NCBI GenBank assembly: GCA_030549775.1
Contig: CM060174.1
Location: 100,952,132 to 101,016,131, forward strand
Source: Tamarix chinensis
Lineage: Eukaryota > Streptophyta > Magnoliopsida > Caryophyllales > Tamaricaceae
Reading direction: 5' to 3'
Length of the DNA stretch: 64,000 bases
Below, piece after piece: positions 12,088-23,559 of this stretch. The position numbers and the translations under genes were made by a program. Numbering within the stretch: position 1 is the stretch's first letter; every line of letters begins with the position of its first letter. The notes below the pieces were generated by a model. That model did not search any database. It had not been told where the DNA came from and saw only the letters and a program-made list of their open reading frames with translations.

Positions 12088-12517
12088 TAAGAAGAGAGAA
12101 AAGTAGGGCGGCAGGGGCGTTGAGGAAAAATCAAAGCCCCACGTCCGTAGGAGTATATTCGACAGGAGTTAGAAAAGGCAATCCAAGTACAGTTAAAACA
12201 GATCGAGTAATGCGGGAGCAGAGTAATTGTGCTGTGCGTGATATTGTTCTCTTTTCATAAAGGTAATGTTACCAATTGTCTTGTCTCATTGGGTTTAACG
12301 GAGCCTGGCATGATTGAGTTATTGGTAGGTATATTGGAAATTGGAATACTCAATTTGATTAGACAGAGGAGAAAAAGGGGAAGGATGGATGTACAATACA
12401 GATCTTTAAGATCGACTCGTTTTGATGATCTAATTTCTAGTTTCCTGCTCCGTCCGATTTTAAGTAAGGAGTACCAGTTTGACATGTTAGTTTTTTAACT
12501 AAAAAAACCCATCGTTA
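12088..12517 (+). other. Unassigned GC-richer block with 89-aa ORF
   Basis: This block is less AT-rich than its surroundings and holds an 89-residue open frame at 12229-12498. Its first half is hydrophobic (TEPGMIELLVGILEIGILNL) and is followed by a basic stretch (RQRRKRGR). I recognise no family. A 76-aa frame lies opposite. It could be the remnant of a host exon or simply a chance frame, and there is no evidence of splice sites or a promoter that would decide. Confidence 0.25.
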
Positions 12518-12711
12518 CACTCCCTCCATTTCTAACCTTCGATTTTTTTGGTTCGTTACTTCCATACTCTCTTTATAAAGTTCACATTCCTTAAAGTTTA
12601 TTTATTTTTTACTTGACCATTTTAATATTTTTTTTTCACTTCTTTTCTCTTTTCTTATTTTTTCTCTCCTATCCTACATTAATCTTTAGTACAATAATTA
12701 CGGGAGAAGTG
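12518..12711. mobile_element. Stowaway-like MITE, probable
   Basis: The left end reads TA then CACTCCCTCCATTTCTAA, close to the CTCCCTCCRTT terminus of plant Stowaway (Tc1/Mariner) MITEs, which insert at TA. The presumed right end (ACGGGAGAAGTG near 12700-12711) is a poor inverted match, so the right boundary is uncertain. Confidence 0.45.
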
Positions 12712-13460
12712 AATAATAATAATAATTATTTTAATTACAAAGAATTCAACAAAATAACAACAACTAGCATTTTTTAAATAAAAAAAATTGTAAACCTAAT
12801 AGATAAGTGATCTAAATATTCCAACTTCTTCCAAGTAATTTACTCATTATAGGGCAATACTTATGGGTGTTTTATCCGTCATAGGGTAAGGTTGATGGAC
12901 ACTTTATTCGTTAAAAGGTAAGGTTGGTGGACTTTTCACCTATTGAAGTATGTTCTTGGTTGATTATTCACGTGTTAATCTTATACTCAGGTGTGTAAAG
13001 TACTTAAAAATCCACATTCCACAAATTTTTATTATTTATTATAATATTTACATATGCCTTATAATTTCATTTTTTTTATTAATTAATTACATAATCAATA
13101 TCCACTTAATATTGATTAAAGCGGATTGTTTGCTACATAAAAGATTTTAATGATTGTGAATTATTAATTCAGTAGGTTAAAGAAACCAAAATATCGCATA
13201 ATATGATTTTAGATATTGAGAGATCAAAAAAAAAATAGGGTTAAGAAATATTATGAGAGAAGTGGTACATATATAATACAACTTTCACCGAATCTAAAAA
13301 GAGTTTGATCTACCAGATTCATAAAGTATAGTTGTGAATTCAGGATACGTGGAATGGAAGATATTTGCATAATCATATATTGGAAAAATATTTGTAGGTG
13401 TATTCATTTGTTTGTCAATTATCGTTGTAAGAACACAAGTTGTTACATGAACTAACCCTA
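12712..13460. other. No gene recognised
   Basis: AT-rich sequence with a short duplicated phrase (GGGTAAGGTTGATGGACACTT near 12883 and AAGGTAAGGTTGGTGGACTT near 12917). A 66-aa frame at 12950-13150 has no recognisable domain. The last part may belong to the N-terminal side of the MULE transposase that follows but is too decayed to align by eye. Confidence 0.4.
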
Positions 13461-14045
13461 ATAAATGTCAACCCAAGGGACATTATTAACAAGTTGAAAT
13501 GGGGTGACGGGAATAATGTTACAATACTTAGGACAATCTACAAGGTTAGACATAAGTTCAAGGTGAAGAGCTTAATGAGGCGTACAGTCATGCAATAGTT
13601 TGTTGCAGTTAGGGAAAACTAATGAATATTGTTCATGGCATCATCGGTTGTCCGACTTTGATTTAGTTAGTGATATTATATTTGCACACCCGAATTGTAT
13701 TGTTTTGTTGCATATGTTTTCACATGTTATTTGTTTGGATTGCAAATATAAAACCAATAAGTACAACCTTCATTTTTTGGAGGTCGTGGGTTTTATGTCT
13801 ACTAGTAAGAATTTTACCATTTCCTTCGCATTTATGACAAAGGAAAAAGAAAGATAACTATGAATGGGATGCTTGATAAAGTAAATAGATTGATGGCACC
13901 CTATGAACTAATGTGGTGCTCACTGATAGGAAATTAGAGCTCACACAAACAATGACCAAAGTCTTTCCTAATACAAATCTCTTCTTACGTAGATGACATA
14001 TTAGTAAAAGTGTTCTCCCTTGTTCTATAATAAAGATGGGAAGTC
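13461..14045 (+). pseudogene. Mutator-like (MULE) transposase relic
   Basis: A DDE/D transposase of the plant MULE/FAR1-related group, which would cut and join transposon ends in the nucleus. Read across at least four frameshifts or stops, the order is: INVNPRDIINKLKW, TILRTIYKVRHKFK, then SDIIFAHPNCIVLLHMF and VICLDCKYKTNKY. The last holds the first catalytic Asp in LDCKYKTN. Next come LEVVGFMSTSKNFTISFAFM, NYEWDA, and VVLTDRKLELTQTMTKVFP with the second catalytic Asp in TDR. It ends with RR-stop-HISKSVL, where the usual Trp of the RWHI motif has become TGA. The C-terminal catalytic Glu region is not found and no terminal inverted repeats were seen. A plant mobile domain relic follows in opposite orientation and may have shared one element. 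Confidence 0.85.
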
Positions 14046-15059
14046 CAACATCATGAGAACGTTCCCTAGGTTAATCGGATTTCTCGTTGTGACAACATAC
14101 AATGTAGAGCTCCACATAATGGTCGATAGCTTGATCGGATCATTACCATATGAAGTGTCAATAATTTATCGCACTATGTATCGGTATGTCTCTTACTCAC
14201 ACTAATATTACATACAACTTTATTTATACTATATGTTAAACATACTCATGTTATGATACTTTATGTGTTCGTAGTTAACCTTGATGGAAAATGTAACGCC
14301 ACCACTTGTATCTAACTAGCAGTACATACATGTTGATCCAAGCATTTTTGGATGGGATAAGTCATATTGTGATCACATTTAGCTGTATTGAAAGGGAATC
14401 CGTATGGGTATGGGTGTCAATCAAGGGGGTGGCTTTGGTTAATGATTTATTGTAATGCAACGACTTCGAAATTTTGTTACATAATTTTATGTACTTGTTG
14501 ATGAATATATCGATGATAATTATTAAAAATATTTTGTTATAGAAATACAAACTATCAAACAAATAAATTCATAATAATCCATACAAATTTAAAATAAAAA
14601 TACAAGTAAAAAAATGTACAAACTATCATCAAACTATCGTCTATAGGGGTTTGGCAAGCCTCCTCCTCTTCACTAGAGGAGCGTCTAAGCCCACCCATTG
14701 CAAACTAGATCTCCTCTACCCTATTAAAGTTAAAAGCTTTATCAATTCTACCCTTCTTGACTTAGTTAAACCAGTAATTATACCCAGCCCTTAATTCATT
14801 ATTCGTCACTACTTCAATCCTAATGTATGAGGCATCACTTAGTCCTTTGTCTACTGCTACATGATGAACTACTGGGTGGGCCCAAATATGGAACCAAGGA
14901 AGTTAGTGAGCCGATACATCATGTTGATATGTCTAATGGTGAAATTTGGAGTTGAAATCTAGTAAATGAGGTAGCTATGCGATCTAAAATGATACACAAC
15001 TAGAGTAATCTACCTTATACTTCTTTATGATTACGCTACAATAGAATCCATGATTTGAC
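14046..15059. other. Unassigned segment between MULE and PMD relics
   Basis: No clear domain on either strand. Part of it probably belongs to the tail of the transposase (+ strand, with a 61-aa frame at 14020-14205) or of the plant mobile domain gene (minus strand, 14640-15059). Stops in every frame prevent a firm reading. Confidence 0.4.
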
Positions 15060-16624
15060 ACAATAGGAGAGATTAGGATGAGCTGGGGGTAGGTAAATAG
15101 ACAGAAAACTCGATTTGGCATGTACGATTCTACAACATTCATGAAATGTAATCTACCTTGGTATGTCTACTCAGGATGTTTTATCAACGAATCTTTACTG
15201 AGTGGTAAGAAATAAACTTACAAATGCATGTAAAATAATATTAATATTATTCATATCATTTACTACAATTGAAAAGAACCAACAAAGTATCCCACCCATC
15301 TATTGTGCCCTTAGAGTATCGAGTTGCTTCCTATACTAAATTCGGCTATCCATTAACTCATATAGAAGCATCAGACAAGAAGTATCACATCTCATTGTTA
15401 CAACACCATTTGATGGCTTATATGTATGACCAAAAATCTGATAAAAGCAAGGAAAATACTCTTAGATCCATGCACATGTACAATTATAAATTAAACTAGT
15501 AATTATATAACTTTTATAACTAATGTCTAGTAATAAATAATTACCTCCAATAACGTAGTGCAACCACCTAGCTACTTGTATCCGATCTTAGAAGTTATCT
15601 CAAAATGTCTATATAAAATGCCAAAGTAATAGTTCCAAGTGCCAAATCGTCTAACTTAGTCATATTAGCTAGCAATCCCAACACTGATAATGGAGCATAT
15701 TTGTTAGACTTATCTACAAAAAGCATGCTAGAAAGAAGGTAGCATAAATAAAGCTAGGCATAAGGCTCATCGTCAGGAACCCACTTAGTCATAAAAAAAT
15801 ATATCATCCACTGAGATTGAGGTACTTTTACAAAAATTGTCTTTACTATCACCTCGGGTTCACCCTATATGTCCACCAGAAGCTCCACACCATTGTTATC
15901 ACTAGAAAAATGCTCACTAGTACGCTTATATCCATGATAATTTATATCCATAATGTAAATCACATTATGTAGGGTAATAGTCATCTCACTAAATGGAAGA
16001 TGGAAGCCAATAGTCTTTGGGTGTTACCTCTGAATAAAATGGGAGATGAGTTGAGTGTTATGGTGTTCGAAGTATGTGTTACGTATATGCTTCAAGCCTT
16101 TTGTCTCAATATAATTATATGCAAGACCCATGCCGACATCATCATATAGTAGTCTTCTCAAACTTTTTGTCCTTGATTGAATCCCCAACATAGGGCATGG
16201 ATTTAGATAAGAAAGTGTATTAGACTAATGAATTACATAGTGAAAAAATATGAACTAATAAGCATAATAATAAAAATTATTTGTGTTTATTCTATATGTC
16301 GTATGTCACATGACCCATAAATTTAATCAAAAGATCGAGAATTAGTGGACCCCCTTCTATAAGTCTTATCAATCACCAATCTTCAATTGATGTTGACGAG
16401 GAAACATATATTGTTACATGGCCAGTACCTACAAAAGCTCCACTGCTATGGATATCATATTTATCCTCATATGACACATGATGTATGTCTGAAGTATGAG
16501 GCATTTTCCCACTCTCCAGAGAAGCTCATGCTCTAGGACTAGCGGTGATTGTCCCCTTAGTGACCCTAGTAGTAGTGGGAGTGATTAGCCTTAGATCTTT
16601 GCCCCTACATCCTCTACCAATCAT
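15060..16624 (-). pseudogene. Plant mobile domain (PMD) protein relic
   Basis: A degraded gene of the plant mobile domain family, the type annotated as aminotransferase-like or PP7-long-form-like; many members are carried by transposons. I take the start at ATG 16624, which opens a basic leader (MIGRGCRGKDLRLITP) with one in-frame stop after about 33 codons. The order on the minus strand is: EGGPLILDLLIKFMGHVTYD; DDVGMGLAYNYIETKGL; HPKTIGFHLPFSEMTITLHN, the core motif of the family; then DKSNKYAPLSVLGLLANMTK and LDDLALGTITLAFYIDILR. After a frameshift comes LGGCTTLLEV, and far downstream MPNRVFCLFTYPQL near 15085-15135. The gap from about 15140 to 15560 may be an intron or insertion. Its role is unknown in the family; MAIL-type homologues act in gene silencing. 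This copy is dead. Confidence 0.78.
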
Positions 16625-17689
16625 CTATCAAGTATAATAAAAATATTATTAATAAATATTATTATAATACCCAAAATTTTACTTAGCCTAATCCCGCGTC
16701 ATTAGCGCCCTAATTTGATTCTAATATCAAGAAATCTTATTGTTAACCTTAATCAAATTTCTTAATACCAAAACTTTAACCTAAACCGAAACCTTGATTT
16801 AGATAAACCGTAATTTGTAAACCAAAACCAAAACCCGCAAATATTTTCACTAATCCAAATTACTTGGCTAATCCAAAATTACCTAATCTAATCCTAATTC
16901 CCTAACACTTTTCTCTTTTTCCTTTTCTTTCTCCTTTTCTTTTCTTCCTTTCTTCCATTTTATTCCTTTTTCTTTTCTTTTCTTTTCTCTTCTTCTCTTG
17001 CGCCGATTTTGTGGCGTGAGGAGCTTGGCTTCCTCTGCACCACCACCGTCCACTTGCCTCCCTCATGCACCATGACACCATCCTTGCCAGTCCTGCCATC
17101 CCTTATGTTGCCTTCTCCTTCTCCTTATCCATCACTTCCTCTGCCGCCCTTCTTCTTCCTTCTTCTTTCATCTTCTCCCTACCGTTGCTTTGTTTCACAA
17201 CCACCATCACTCCTTGTCTTCTTCTCCTATGCACATCTTCTTCTTCACCATCACTCCCTTGTGCATCTACCTGATTCCCATCCATCTCAACCATCACCAT
17301 CCCTCTATCCTTTTTCTTTCTTCTTTCTTCTCGTCAGATCATCATCGTTGTCGTCATCTTTACCCTACCATTTTTCTCCTCCAAGGCACGCCACCTTACT
17401 AGTATATATACCCCTCCATCCCTCCATTTTATTGTCATCCATCAGTTCCCGACTTTCTTCTCTTCTCCCTTCTCCTTTCTCCTTCTTCTCCCTCCTTCTT
17501 CTCTATTTTTGGAGTTTGAAACACCCAATCCACCACTGAGCACCACCCAAGCCCCCACTCACCGCCCTTTGGCCGATGGACCAACCACCAAGGTTGCCCC
17601 AATCTTCCCCCTTGCTGTCGCCAGCCATCATCGCCGACTGCCACCTTTTTTCCCTTTTTCTTCCCCTCATTCATTGTAGAGATGCAAAG

Positions 17690-17915
17690 TGCACGACCTG
17701 TGCACAGCCTGCTACATGGTCGTGCAACACTCAGATTCCCTGCTGCACAGTCATGCAATTCTTGCACCGTCTGGTCATGCGTTTTATTTTCTCTCAGCCT
17801 AGTGCTGCACAATAGTGAAATTCTTGTACCGCTTGACTGTGCGTCTTTTCTTCCTTCGACCTGTTGTGCACTGTTGCTGCACAGCCGTGCAACTCTTGCA
17901 CCGTCTGGCCGTCCA
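17690..17915 (+). repeat. Three-copy tandem repeat inside the LTR
   Basis: The phrase GCTGCACAGTCATGCAATTC plus TTGCACCGTCTGGTC occurs near 17741, 17804 and 17876 with moderate divergence, a spacing of about 63-72 bases. It lies between the pyrimidine-rich leader and the module region of the family-A LTR and is not visible in the second solo LTR (52930-56105). Confidence 0.65.
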
Positions 17916-18586
17916 ACTTCCCATTTTAGCCATGAAACCCTATTTTCACCCTAAATATTGTCTAAACACCACCAAAATTTAACTATATCTCCACCACACA
18001 TTCTTCTACACTTCCATACAATTCAAGCTTCCATTTGACTCCGGTAAATTTCATTTTTACCCTTCTCTACCTTAACTCCCCTCTTAATTTTTAATCTTCG
18101 ATTCTAATCGTATTTTATCTTATGTTCATAGGTGATATTCTGGTGATCTCGGAGGAGGTATAGGATTTACGTGCATAGAGCCTGGTGTCCTTGTTGGTAA
18201 GGATACATGTCGTAGCTAGGGATTTACGTGATACTTGTATTGTTGGTATATACTTTTGTATTGAATATGTTGTATTGAGTCATTTAATTATACAAATGCT
18301 ATGAAATGATATTCTTGAGAGTAATGAAATTATGTAAGTTCGTATTTGGGTATAATATTGGATATAAGATATCTACGGGAAACTAAGGATATGTACTTCA
18401 AATAATTAAATAGAACTTATATGTATATGTTTTGGGTTTTATAAAGGCTTTGGGGGAATACGATTTTCTTGCCTACCCTAAGGGTATTATGGTTATTTGA
18501 GGATAATTACGTGGTCATACTTATGTGGTTTAATTGTATGTCTTATAATTTCGGCATGATAATATACAATTAATTCTGAATAAGAT

Positions 18587-18960
18587 ACTAATCTTTTAAA
18601 GTGAAAGACCATTTGAGTATGGCCGAGGTGTTTATATGGCTCCGTTCCACCGAATAATGGGTGTGTTGTCCCCGAGAGGTGCTTCAGTTCATTTTACTGG
18701 ATTAAGAATAGTGGGGTCCCATACTCAACGTGAATGAAAATACGATTAAGAGATAAAGTATAAATGGAAAGATACTAATCATTTAAAGTGGAAGACTACG
18801 TGAGGCAGGAGTATTTTACTTTGAGAGGTGTTGGCTTCGTTCCACCGGATAATAATAGTGGCTTGGGTGTGTTTTCCCTAAGAGGTGTTTCAGACCGTTC
18901 CACTTATTTAAGAATAGTGGAGTCCCTGAACTCAACGTAAATAAAAGATTGGAATATTGT
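18587..18960 (+). repeat. 180-bp LTR module, two tandem copies
   Basis: Two copies begin near 18587 and 18768. Each reads: GATACTAATC plus TTTAAAGTG; GTTCCACCGGATAATAATAG followed by TGG; GTGTGTTTTCCCTAAGAGGT; TTAAGAATAGTGGGGTCC; CTCAACGTAAATAAAA. The CCAC...GTGG pairs can form short hairpins. The same module occurs in every long LTR in the window, in both orientations. Confidence 0.8.
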
Positions 18961-19653
18961 ATATCTAATGAATGACCTAGAATCAGTTCTTATCTAGCAT
19001 TCTTTGATTTGCACATGTATGATTTTTTTTATGATAATTATTGTAACCTTACTTGACTATACCGTTACCTTACTCAGTACGTAGCGTACCAATCATTCGT
19101 TTCATGGGTGTTGCTCAATCCAATGAGTAGATGACCTAGATGTTTATGTGCAGATCAATGAGGACCAGGTGGATGAATTCACAGCTTTTGATGCTATATA
19201 TGTGGAGGAGTGATTTATTTGTATTAGGGTTTGGGCGTAGAGTCATATTATCTAGATAATAGTTTTACCCGGATACCTTTTTGGACTCTTAGTTCCATGG
19301 GATCCATTTTGTTGTATTTTGATATTGAAATCATGGTTTATCTCCAAATGCTTATTTAATGTTATTAAAAGTTATCTCATTTATTAATATCATGTTTTAA
19401 ATTTTCTAATCATTTTGCCTTGTGATTGATGTAAAGATGGTGGAGTAAGTCAAATTTATGTCAATTACGGTGGCAACACCCTATTATTTAATTATACGCT
19501 TCCACTTAAAATATAAAAAAATCAGTAGTAAATTTGGGGGTGTTACAATTATAGTTTGGGTTTTAAAGGGTTTGGGGGTTTTAGGGTTTATTGTTTGTGA
19601 TTAAGGGTGTAGGGGTTGATATTTGTGGTTAACGTTTAGGGGCTGAGGGTTTA

Positions 19654-20365
19654 TGTAACACCCTAATATATACTACTAAAAAAATTATTTTAGTAGAAAC
19701 GTATATTAATATTTTTGGATATTACCACCGTATTTGACATAAGTCTGACTTACCATACCATCCTTACATTGAGTACTAGGCATAATAGCTAAAAATTAAA
19801 ACATGATAACAGAGAATGAGAGAACTTCCACAAACTTATAAAAGAGTTTGGAGATTAAATCTAAATACATTATAAATAAAATACAATAAAAAGGGATCAT
19901 ATGGAACTAATAGTTCAAAAAGATATACAAATAAAGACTAGTTACCGGATAACATGAATTTACATCAAACCCTAATACATAAACAATCATTTATTGATAG
20001 GGAAAGCATCATAAAAACCAAAGTTATCAATATGATCCTTAGTGACCTATACAAAATCACTGGGCCACTTGCTCATGGAAACAAACAATGTTTATGAGAA
20101 AGATGATCAGACTGCTATGTATTGAGTAACAGAATAATAGAATCATATCAAGGACATACAAATACATAAGGTCACATGGAAGAATATGCACGAATATTGA
20201 TTAAAATTGATATGATACAAGAGGAGAATTAAATAAAAGTTTCATAATTAGGTATAATCATGATCCATTTACTTAATTATGTTGAGTTCAGGACCTCATT
20301 ATTTTTAATTATATGGAACGAACTGAAACACATCCTTGGCTATAAAAGCACTTGGCCACTATTAT
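19654..20365 (-). mobile_element. Truncated family-A LTR, minus orientation
   Basis: It starts with TGTAACACCCTAATATATAC, the reverse complement of an LTR 3' end, and is collinear with the reverse of the solo LTR 3' region (landmarks CGTATTTGACATAAGTCTGA and CTTACCATACCATCCTTACA). It ends inside the 180-bp module at 20365, where another LTR end begins. The 106 bases to its left (19548-19653) are G-rich with TTTTAGGGTTTATTG, telomere-like in appearance but probably LTR debris. Confidence 0.7.
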
Positions 20366-22540
20366 TATAACACCCCAAATTTTACTACTATTTTTTTTGA
20401 ATTACAACAGAAGCATTTAATCAAAATGTTGGGTGTTTTCAACGTATTAGACATAAGTCTATTTTACCAAACCATCATTACATCAATCACAAGGCTAAAC
20501 CATTCATAATAAAAAAGGTAATTAGAAATGAGAGAAGCTTTTACAAATACAAATATGACTTTGGAGATTAAATCTAGGTTACAATAATAGAATACAAACT
20601 AAGGGATACCATGGATCAAAGAGTCCAAAAGGTATCCGGGTAAAAATATTTTCCGAATAACATAACTCTTTGCCCAAACACCCAATATAGAAAAAAGACA
20701 CTTCTCCCCACACAACGCATCAAAAGTAGCAAAATCATTTACCCGGTCCTTAAAGGCCTACACAAAAACCTTATGGTCATTTACTTATAGGAATGAGTAG
20801 CATCCATAAAAATGAGGTCAATATGCTAAGTACTAAGTAAGGTAACAATACAATCGAGTCAGATATTCAAATAATACATGTGTTCCTAACAGATGATAAG
20901 TACATATATAGTTTATGTAAATTCTCATAAGGTAAATACTAATTCAGACCTCTTTATTAGATATAATAATTTTCATACTTTTATTTACGTTGAGTTCAGG
21001 GACATCACTATTCTTAAACCTGTGGAACGGTCTGAAGTAACTTTAAAGGATAACACACCCGAGTTACTATTATCATCTGGTGGAACAAATAAGAAAACAT
21101 CACCTCATTAGGGTAAAATTATCCCAAGCTACTATTATCATTTGGTGGAACGGATATGAAAACATCATCACGGTCCTAAATCACGTTCTCATCTACTTTA
21201 AGTCATTAGTGTCTTATTCATTAGGTTACTCAATTCATATTCTTATTCACGATATGAGCGTGAGCCCCATTATTTTTAATCTAGTGGAACATAATGAAAA
21301 ATAAACACCCAAGCCCCTATTGTCATCTAGTGGAATGGATCTGGAAACATTACATACTCAGGGAAAAACACTCCCGAGATACTATTATCATCCGGTATAA
21401 ATGGATATGAAAACATCACATTGACTCAACCCATGTGATCTTTCATTTTAAATGATTAATGTCTTATTCATAATTGATTCACAAGTATATAATACATTAA
21501 AATAATTAAGCACATCATGAAGGTCATAAGATAGTTCTCTAGAGTTAAGATCTTTATTTTTCAAGACCCTAATTTAACAATTTAAGTATAACTTCTCCTA
21601 TATTGATAATTTACCCACCAAATTTAGTATATCTTCCTCAATTATTATTATTATTATTGACATACCCAATATTCAAGGTCTAACTCCCACATATAACACA
21701 TGCGATCATAACCTTATCTCAAAAATTACTATTCACAAAGCTTTTGAACCCTAATTTCACAAAGGGAGTTATAACTTTTCCCATAAGGCTCATAAAATCA
21801 CCAAATTCAATACAAATCTCTAAAATGATGATATTAACGACATATCCAAAATTATTGGTCTAACTCTAATGTTTTACACATATGATAATAAGATTGTTGT
21901 TTAAAGGTTATTATTCCCAAATTAGGCCATTTTCTCATCTTAGGAAACTTACAACCTTAATAATCATTCCAATAACTCTAAATGATATAATTAACATATT
22001 TTAATCCTCCTAATACATTAAAATACCAAAATTTTCATATTAACCCATATTGAACAAAATACCCTTATAGATAAGGATGACAACGGGGCGGGTTAGGGAT
22101 GGGGACCCCATCCCTATCCCCGAACCCAACCCAATCCCCGATTTTTTTTTATCGGGGACTTCTCGACCCAATCCCTGCGGGGATCAAATCTCCATACTCT
22201 ATCCAATCCCCGATCTATTTTCCATCCCCGATTTATTCTCTGACCTTGAAACCTAACCTGATTCCCAATACCCGACTTTATACCCGATCCCCAATCCTCA
22301 AGCCTTTTTTGTATTATACTTATATAAAAAATATTAATATTAATATATATATATAGGGCGGATTCGGAGAGGGGGACCCCAAACCCGTCCTCGCTCCGTC
22401 CCCAAAAAAACCCCTGTTAAGAATCCCCAAACCCAAACCCGATCCTCGAATTCTCTCCCTGAACACGAACCCAAACGAAAAATCCCCGGCGAGGCCTTGG
22501 ACACGTGGGGAAAATTGTCATCCCTACTTATAGATAGTTA
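20366..22540 (-). repeat. 3' LTR of the gypsy element, truncated
   Basis: It begins TATAACACCCCAAATTTTAC and follows the reverse family-A LTR through several copies of the 180-bp module (about 20980-21480). It stops near 22540, about 1 kb short of a full LTR, where decayed integrase coding sequence starts. A hAT MITE (22072-22526) interrupts it. The 74-82 aa frames at 20893-21304 lie in the module repeats and are not genes. Confidence 0.72.
22072..22526. mobile_element. hAT-type MITE with GGGGAT-rich body
   Basis: A 455-base insert with termini TAAGGATGACAAC and, inverted, TAGGGATGACAAT, flanked by a perfect 8-bp duplication CTTATAGA (22064-22071 and 22527-22534), as made by hAT transposases. 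The body contains many copies of CCCCGAT/ATCGGGG-type words (for example AATCCCCGATTTT, ATCCCCGATTTATT), which are likely transposase-binding subterminal repeats. The 85-aa Pro/Ser-rich frame at 22099-22356 is an artefact of these repeats. Confidence 0.88.
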
Positions 22541-22559
22541 AAAGCCTTTATTTTACAAA

Positions 22560-23310
22560 AATCTTATATCCTCAATATCATTATTTCCAAATCCATATGA
22601 CTATTTTGTCAGCTCTAGGCTTCCCTCATCCTATCTTAAATCATTCGAATTTGCTGATTTTCCCCCTCAATAATATCTAGTCTAAATTTAACAGTCTTGC
22701 TAATGAGTTCTAACAAAGAAGGGTTTGAGAGTTGCATCTATACAGTGCCTTAAAGGATACCCTCCCTACACCGCCGTGGTTAATATTACTATATGAGAAC
22801 TCCACTAAATGTAGGCGACCTTCCTAACTGCCTTGGAAATCCAAAAAACAAGTCTGTAGTATATCCTCGAGTGTTAGAATCATCCTCTCAGTACGCCCAT
22901 TTATAGCTAGATGAAAGGCGATACTTATCCTCTTACAACTTCCCCCCATAAGTGTGAAATAAATCTCAAATATATATCATATACTATGCTAGTAGGTGTA
23001 CCATTTCTACTCGCCATATACCTCATGTAAGCATTGCCCAATTGATCAATGCTCCAAGTCCACTTCATCGGTATAAAGACAACTGATTTAATTAAATGGT
23101 CGATGATGCTAGAAATTATATTGCACCAATTTTGAGTCCTCAGTATTCCACTCACAAAATATATGGAGATATATTCCCACTTCCATCACATCACATCCAT
23201 AGGCTAGACCAACCCTATAGGTTTACAATGCTTTATCTTGACATTTTGATAGGTCATATATTTCAAAAGGAACTTCGTTACTTCTCGCTTCATGCGAGAT
23301 GGCCAATAAG
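22560..23310 (-). pseudogene. Gypsy integrase relic
   Basis: This would join retrotransposon cDNA to chromosomal DNA. Minus-strand reading gives the N-terminal region near 23300. The catalytic core follows: SIIDHLIKSVVFIPMK, DQLGNAYMRYMASRNGTPTS, IVYDIYLRFISHLWGE. Here the catalytic Asp equivalents in IVDRLTK and SDRD contexts are largely changed (SIIDHLIKS, IVYDIYLRF). After a frameshift come NGRTERMILTLEDILQTCF and LVEFSYSNINHGGVG, corresponding to the conserved Q/NGRTERT.QTLEDML and EFAYNNS segments. The C-terminal ELISKTVKFRLDIIEG and DRMREA are recognisable to about 22560, where LTR sequence takes over. Many stops are present. Confidence 0.82.
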
Positions 23311-23559
23311 TTTGCTTACGGTCCTTGTATAACTTATCCCCTCCTCGGAGAACAAAATTGGGAGTACAATGACCATCCTTTAAGATCCGACACTTCAGCT
23401 CGACACAACTCTAAGGTACACACCAATGTCCCTTGTTGTGAATGATAATGTCCTCATAAATTTCAAAACCCTCAACTCTACTACCATCATAATTATCAAA
23501 GCACTCATTCGAACCTCCAAACTACCATGTTAAATCAAAATTTTCCCTAACTAACCAAG

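Larger units (their letters stand above)
16673..19547 (+). mobile_element. Solo LTR of long-LTR Ty3/gypsy (family A)
   Basis: A 2875-base unit opens with TATAATACCCAAAATTTTAC, ends with AGTAAATTTGGGGGTGTTACA, and is flanked on both sides by the 5-bp duplication ATTAT (16668-16672 and 19548-19552). No PBS follows the right end and no PPT precedes the left, so it is a solo LTR left by recombination. It contains a pyrimidine-rich leader (about 16905-17560), a short tandem repeat (17690-17915) and two copies of the 180-bp module shared by all long LTRs here (about 18587-18960). The open frames in it (for example 17009-17539, Ser/Pro-rich) are compositional. The first base pair is TA rather than TG, a point change. 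Confidence 0.88.

Noticed and set aside
17009..17539. 176-codon Ser/Pro-rich plus frame, the longest plus frame in the window
   Set aside because: It lies in the pyrimidine-rich leader of a solo LTR; several other frames on both strands overlap it and none has a domain.
19553..19653. Interstitial telomere repeat (TTTAGGG)n
   Set aside because: Only one or two imperfect units are visible in a G-rich stretch between two LTRs; LTR debris explains it as well.
19649..19660. GTTTATGTAACACCC shared with the Cassandra left flank at 29428
   Set aside because: Apparent shared target site; both elements begin TGTAACACCC, so only five bases (GTTTA) agree, which can be chance.
22925..23332. Plus-strand frames near 23096-23332
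   Set aside because: Shadows of the minus-strand gypsy integrase.
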